64,000 bases of DNA from Microglena sp. YARC (Eukaryota > Chlorophyta > Chlorophyceae > Chlamydomonadales > Chlamydomonadaceae), in contig CM039464.1 in NCBI GenBank assembly GCA_022414725.1, forward strand, positions 11,241,506 to 11,305,505, read 5' to 3'. The notes below the pieces were generated by a model. It saw only the letters and a list, made by a program, of their open reading frames with translations, ran no database searches and was not told where the DNA came from. Position numbers and translations under genes: made by a program. Of this stretch, positions 60,400-64,000 are shown one piece after another (the first letter of the stretch is position 1; every line of letters begins with the position of its first letter).

Positions 60400-61330
60400 G
60401 CAGGCGCAGGCCCCGAGAATCCGATTCAAATATGGCGACCTGCTTCTCCGCCCATGCGCGTGCGGTTACGGCGGTACTGCATGCTGTACAGTTCAAACTG
60501 GTCAGCGCAATGGGTTAGCGCTTCAACTTAGCGGCTGTGCAAGCTTTCACTGTTCACTGCGCGTCAATTGGTTCTCGACTCAGCGATATTCCTGCAGAAT
60601 AGCGCACCATGCTGCCTGCTTTCCTTGAATTAACTTGGACTGATCTATTCATAGCTTCAGCCATTCCCGAATTGCTTCCTAGATCCGTCAATACCTACAT
60701 GCGCGAGCACTTTGCTTCCGCGGCACTTTGCTTTGGGAATGGTTGTGCTTCAACTCAAGACTGTAGCGACCTTCTTCTCCGCCCACGCCGGCGCGTGCGG
60801 TTAAGGTACTGCATTTTTCGTTTCGTCAAGTGGTGCCTTACTTGACCAGAGTTGTGTCGCAGGCATTAAGGCAGCTGCAGCAAAATGACCTATCATGGAG
60901 CCGCAAGAGTTCCAATGCTCGAGGTGTGAAACAGGTGCGCAGTCAGATAGCGACATGCTGCCTGCTTTCCTTGAATTAACTTGGACTGAGCTTGCTTTCA
61001 TAGCTTCAGCCATTCCCGAATTACTTCTGAGATCCGTCAATACCTACACGCGCGAGCACTTTGCTTCCGCGGTACTTTGCTTTGGGAATTGTCGTGCTTC
61101 AACCCAAGACTGTAGCGACCTGCTTCTCCGCCCCCGCGCGTGCGGTTAAGGTACTGCGTTTTGCGTCTCGTCAAGTGGTGCCTTACTTGACCAGAATTTG
61201 TCTCGACTTTGACTGACTTGCTTTTTCGAGTTGTTCCGCAGGCATTAAGGGCAGCTGCAGCAAGTCGACCTATCGTCCAGCTCATCATGGAGCCGCAAAG
61301 AGTTCCAATGCTCGAGGTGCAAAACAGGTG
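60400..61330. repeat. ~345-bp tandem duplication (ATGCTGCCTGCTTTCCTTGA), 2 full units and partials
   Basis: 60609-60850 and 60954-61200 are near-identical. A partial third copy of the ACCTGCTTCTCCGCCCNNGCG part lies at 60437, and ATCATGGAGCCGCAAGAGTTCC lies at 60892 and 61284. Plus-strand ORFs (78 and 84 codons, MLPAFLELTWT...SVNTYxREHFAS) follow the duplication. I recognise no domain, but the second copy's QCSRCETG start leaves a small chance that these are exon remnants. Confidence 0.8.
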
Positions 61331-61760
61331 AGCATTCAGATAGCGAATTTGGTTTGAACCATGGCTGCTATTTGAAAGTCGGAAGAATGCGCATTGCTGC
61401 CAATGTATCTCAACTAACGCTCACCAACGAACATTTGTCTGCAGGTCTCACTCTTGCGACTGGTCTCGCGTCAGAACGCCTGGATGCTGATGACCTTTGA
61501 GGCTGAAGACGATGTCGTTGATGAACAAGAAGCACAGCATGCTGGAGTTTCGTCAATTCGTACCTGAGGAACTACTTCGTGGCCAACTGCACTTCCTTAG
61601 TAGCATATTATATCTAGCTCTTCAATCACTAATTACTATCATGTTTTAACTATCTAAAGGATTCATTCATTATGGTGCTTTCAATTTCTGTAACAAAGAT
61701 CGAAGAGTCCTGCTGTCCAAATATGCGCCCTCAGTCTTCAGTGCTTGCATTGCTTTACGA
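61331..61760. other. Segment without recognisable gene
   Basis: A few short ORFs only. AAGACGATGTCGTTGATGAAC at 61508 is unremarkable. Confidence 0.35.
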
Positions 61761-62157
61761 AAAAACAGATATATTTGAACATCATTTGAGTCATGTTTGA
61801 AAACAACCAACCTTGTTTCAAAACCTTTTTCAAGGGGCACGTTGATGAACGGCTTGATTAAGATCTATTTGAACATGGTTTGAGTCATGTTTGAAACAAC
61901 CAACCTTGTTTCAAACCTTTTTCAAGGGGCACGTTGATGACGGCTTGATTAAGATCTATTTGAACATGGTTTGAGTCATGTTTGAAACAACCAACCTTGT
62001 TTCAAACGGATCTCAATCGGTAGGTTTGATGGCCGACTGATTCAAACAGGAAACAAAGATCGATTGAATCAAGGTTATCTCCGATTGAATCTAAGAATGA
62101 ATCAAACGAACAATTCAAACAGGATTTTCTTTGTTTCAAACGACCCTCAAAGAAGTA
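61761..62157. repeat. ~93-bp tandem repeat and right subterminal region of the TIR element
   Basis: Three units with GATCTATTTGAACATGGTTT, GAGTCATGTTTGAAACAACC and AAGGGGCACGTTGATGA are followed by TGATTCAAAC-type words. These are inverted relatives of 55205-55395. Confidence 0.8.
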
Positions 62158-62172
62158 CTAAATACCGACGTA

Positions 62173-62880
62173 GAGTATGTATGCTTTAGGCCTCTGATGA
62201 CCCCCCTAGGTTCCACCTGTCTCTTTGTACATTAGTTTGTCTCTCTCCATCTCTGCTGCTGATACCGGCAAACTCTGCACCCAAACATTTGGCTCGTAGT
62301 TGGAGTGCGCATGACTAGAGATATCAGCATTGCAGCGGTCATGATCCTTCTCAATAGTTGTCAAATGTTTTGTAGCATATTCTGCTATGAGTACCTACTT
62401 ACTCCACTACTTCTGAAACTCCCAGCCTCCCTCCTCTCACTTTCTCGCATTCTGCATATCAACTATTTCTCGACTATTTGCCCCATGTCCTGCCCGTGAC
62501 TTCTAATGTGTTCAGGGTTCAGTTGCTTAGAGGTTTGAATGCCAGCGGTTGACCATAATTCAGATGCCTCGTGTCCATGCTGTCAAGACTACGTGTTCAA
62601 TCCTACGCACGCCAGGGACACGCCCAGCCGACTCTACAACCTCAATATGCAAAAACACGTGTCCGACCGCAAATCACACTGCGAAATCGTCATATGATAT
62701 TGTATTAGGCAACAAGCGGCTTGTGTCCTGGGGGTCCCAAATGAATTGCCATAAATGTGGGGAATGAAGCCACATCAAGCTTGTATGCGGCTGACCGAAC
62801 AGATTCAACTATGCCTCTAATTGTTTACATTTCCTGTGCATCAACTGCTTGCAAATAAAGTCCATCTACAAGACAGTTTA
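62173..62880. other. Unique segment, no gene recognised
   Basis: ORFs of 64 and 72 codons on the plus strand (62305-62499 and 62549-62767) lack known domains. Confidence 0.4.
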
Positions 62881-62929
62881 GGCACGTTTAATACTCCTTC
62901 AAATTTAACAACCCAACAAAATGTCAATT

Positions 62930-63320
62930 GTCGTAGTAAACGAAGCTACATCCATCGATGCAATTCAACTAAATCCAAATATATTGAATTCAAATGAATA
63001 CAATTCGAATCAATTAAATGCATTCAATTCAATTCAATACAACACAATTTTGATTATATCAAATTAATTAAATCAATTGTAATTAATGAATTAACTAATT
63101 AATACAATTAAATGTAATTGATAATTAATTAAATATAATTTAATTAATTAATTAATGAATTAATTAATACCTTATAATTAATATCTCAATTTAACAGAAT
63201 TTGATTAATTCATTTTAATCTTATTATCCATTAATTAATACAATTTAAATATTTAATTAAACAATTATACAATAATAAAATTATACAATTAAAAATTTAA
63301 TTAAATACAGATTGTTTAAA
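62930..63320. repeat. AT-rich low complexity (AATTAATTAAAT)
   Basis: Degenerate CAATTCAAT grades into ATTAATTAAT, with almost no G or C. Confidence 0.9.
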
Positions 63321-63354
63321 ACATTTTCATTCGGGACGCGCCTCCAGGCGCCCT

Positions 63355-63972
63355 TTATTTTTGATTGAGGGATTAGCCTGTCAAAACTGTGTGTCCGTCC
63401 GTCCGTCCGTCCGTGTGTCACAACGTACTTTTCAGGTTTCACTTCAAATCACAAAAAAACAAAACATTATATAAGATATCCCAATTATAAGACTTATTGA
63501 TACCGGAGATATTCTCAAGAGACCACATATGAGCATCGCAATTCAAGAAAAGGAGCTAAGGTTTGTGCTTTTTGGGCCAAAAGCGACAATTATTGGGTAA
63601 CATTTGCCATCATTTCCAATTCGTACCATCCAATCATGTGCGCATACATAGGTTTGGGAATGGAATTGTCGTCAAAAAATCGAGGCGAAACATGTAAGCA
63701 TCACAATGGACGAAACATTCCCCTAGGGCACTTGAGCTATTATTAGCACGGACATGACCCACAACGCACCCGCAGGGCCGTGCGTGGGGTGGGACGGGTG
63801 CGTGGGGTGGGCCTACGGATATGTACTGTGTACTTCTAAATCACGTAATGTACATGTTTCCAGCTTCGCGAGCTTGCACAATGAACAATTACATGTGAAA
63901 CGAGTACATATTTATCTCACGCACTTGCGGAGCTTGTAATTAATCACTGCCGACCTTCGTGTTGCAAACTAT
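63355..63972. repeat. ~620-bp dispersed repeat, copy 2
   Basis: Matches 38590-39210 in the same orientation, with a (GTCC)n tract replacing GTGTGT near its left end. Both copies end CGACCTTCGTGTTGCAAACTA. No coding frame is shared. The last 28 bases of the window show nothing further. Confidence 0.85.
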
Positions 63973-64000
63973 GGAGGTGCAAATGTTCGCATGGGCAGAT

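Larger units (their letters stand above)
55190..62172. mobile_element. Candidate 7-kb repeat-filled element with terminal inverted repeats
   Basis: The ends are perfect 15-bp inverted repeats, TACGTCGGTATTTAG (55190-55204) and CTAAATACCGACGTA (62158-62172). Inward of each lies about 200 bp of loosely inverted TTTGAATCA/TGATTCAAA-rich sequence. The left border cuts the GT satellite cleanly. If the first two bases are a TA target duplication, the element would resemble the mariner group, but I see no transposase. Almost all of the interior is tandem repeat. An alternative is that the two ends belong to separate smaller elements. Confidence 0.6.

Noticed and set aside
60609..61149. Paralogous small genes (MLPAFLELTWT ORFs)
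   Set aside because: They lie in a 345-bp tandem duplication, differ at the ends by shifts, have no recognised domain, and the opposite strand is equally open.

Overview
The window looks like nuclear DNA of a photosynthetic eukaryote, most likely a green alga or other Viridiplantae. Two split genes have GT-AG introns. One encodes a protein with the two-RRM architecture of the plant CID8-13 (PABP-interacting) family. There is a chromodomain-bearing Ty3/gypsy retrotransposon, tRNA-derived SINEs, hAT-like MITEs, and a very large load of mini- and microsatellites with long pure C or G runs. I cannot name the species.

Layout. 0.9-5.75 kb (minus strand): three coding exons of the CID-like RNA-binding protein. 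Its introns are filled with tandem copies of its own splice junctions, plus one SINE and one MITE. 5.75-9.3 kb: low-complexity DNA and a complete 1-kb hAT-like element. 9.4-21.5 kb: a 12-kb satellite of 20-bp units that switches strand at about 21.5 kb. 22-30.5 kb: gene-poor DNA with a tandem repeat family, a 574-bp TIR element and two more hAT-like MITEs. 30.6 kb: a second full-length SINE. 31-38 kb (minus strand): a three-exon gene for a predicted four-span membrane protein of about 260 aa with no recognised family. Its introns again carry tandem copies of its exon/intron borders. 39.56-49.42 kb: a complete, young but broken chromovirus LTR retrotransposon with 5-bp target duplications. 49.4-55.2 kb: a GT-rich 52-bp satellite interrupted by about 3.2 kb of other repeats, including a hairpin-bearing minisatellite. 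55.19-62.17 kb: a candidate 7-kb element bounded by perfect 15-bp inverted repeats and composed largely of tandem arrays in both orientations. 62.2-64 kb: AT-rich DNA and a second copy of a ~620-bp dispersed repeat also present at 38.6 kb.

The most interesting pattern is shared by the two host genes. Short segments spanning an exon/intron boundary (part of the exon, the AG or GT, and adjacent intron) have been duplicated in tandem into the neighbouring intron, up to about 13 times, and the copies are often joined by microsatellites. Each duplicated border brings decoy splice sites, some of which would give in-frame alternative exons. This could be a genome-wide way of growing introns. The window contains no operons, CRISPR arrays or prokaryotic features.
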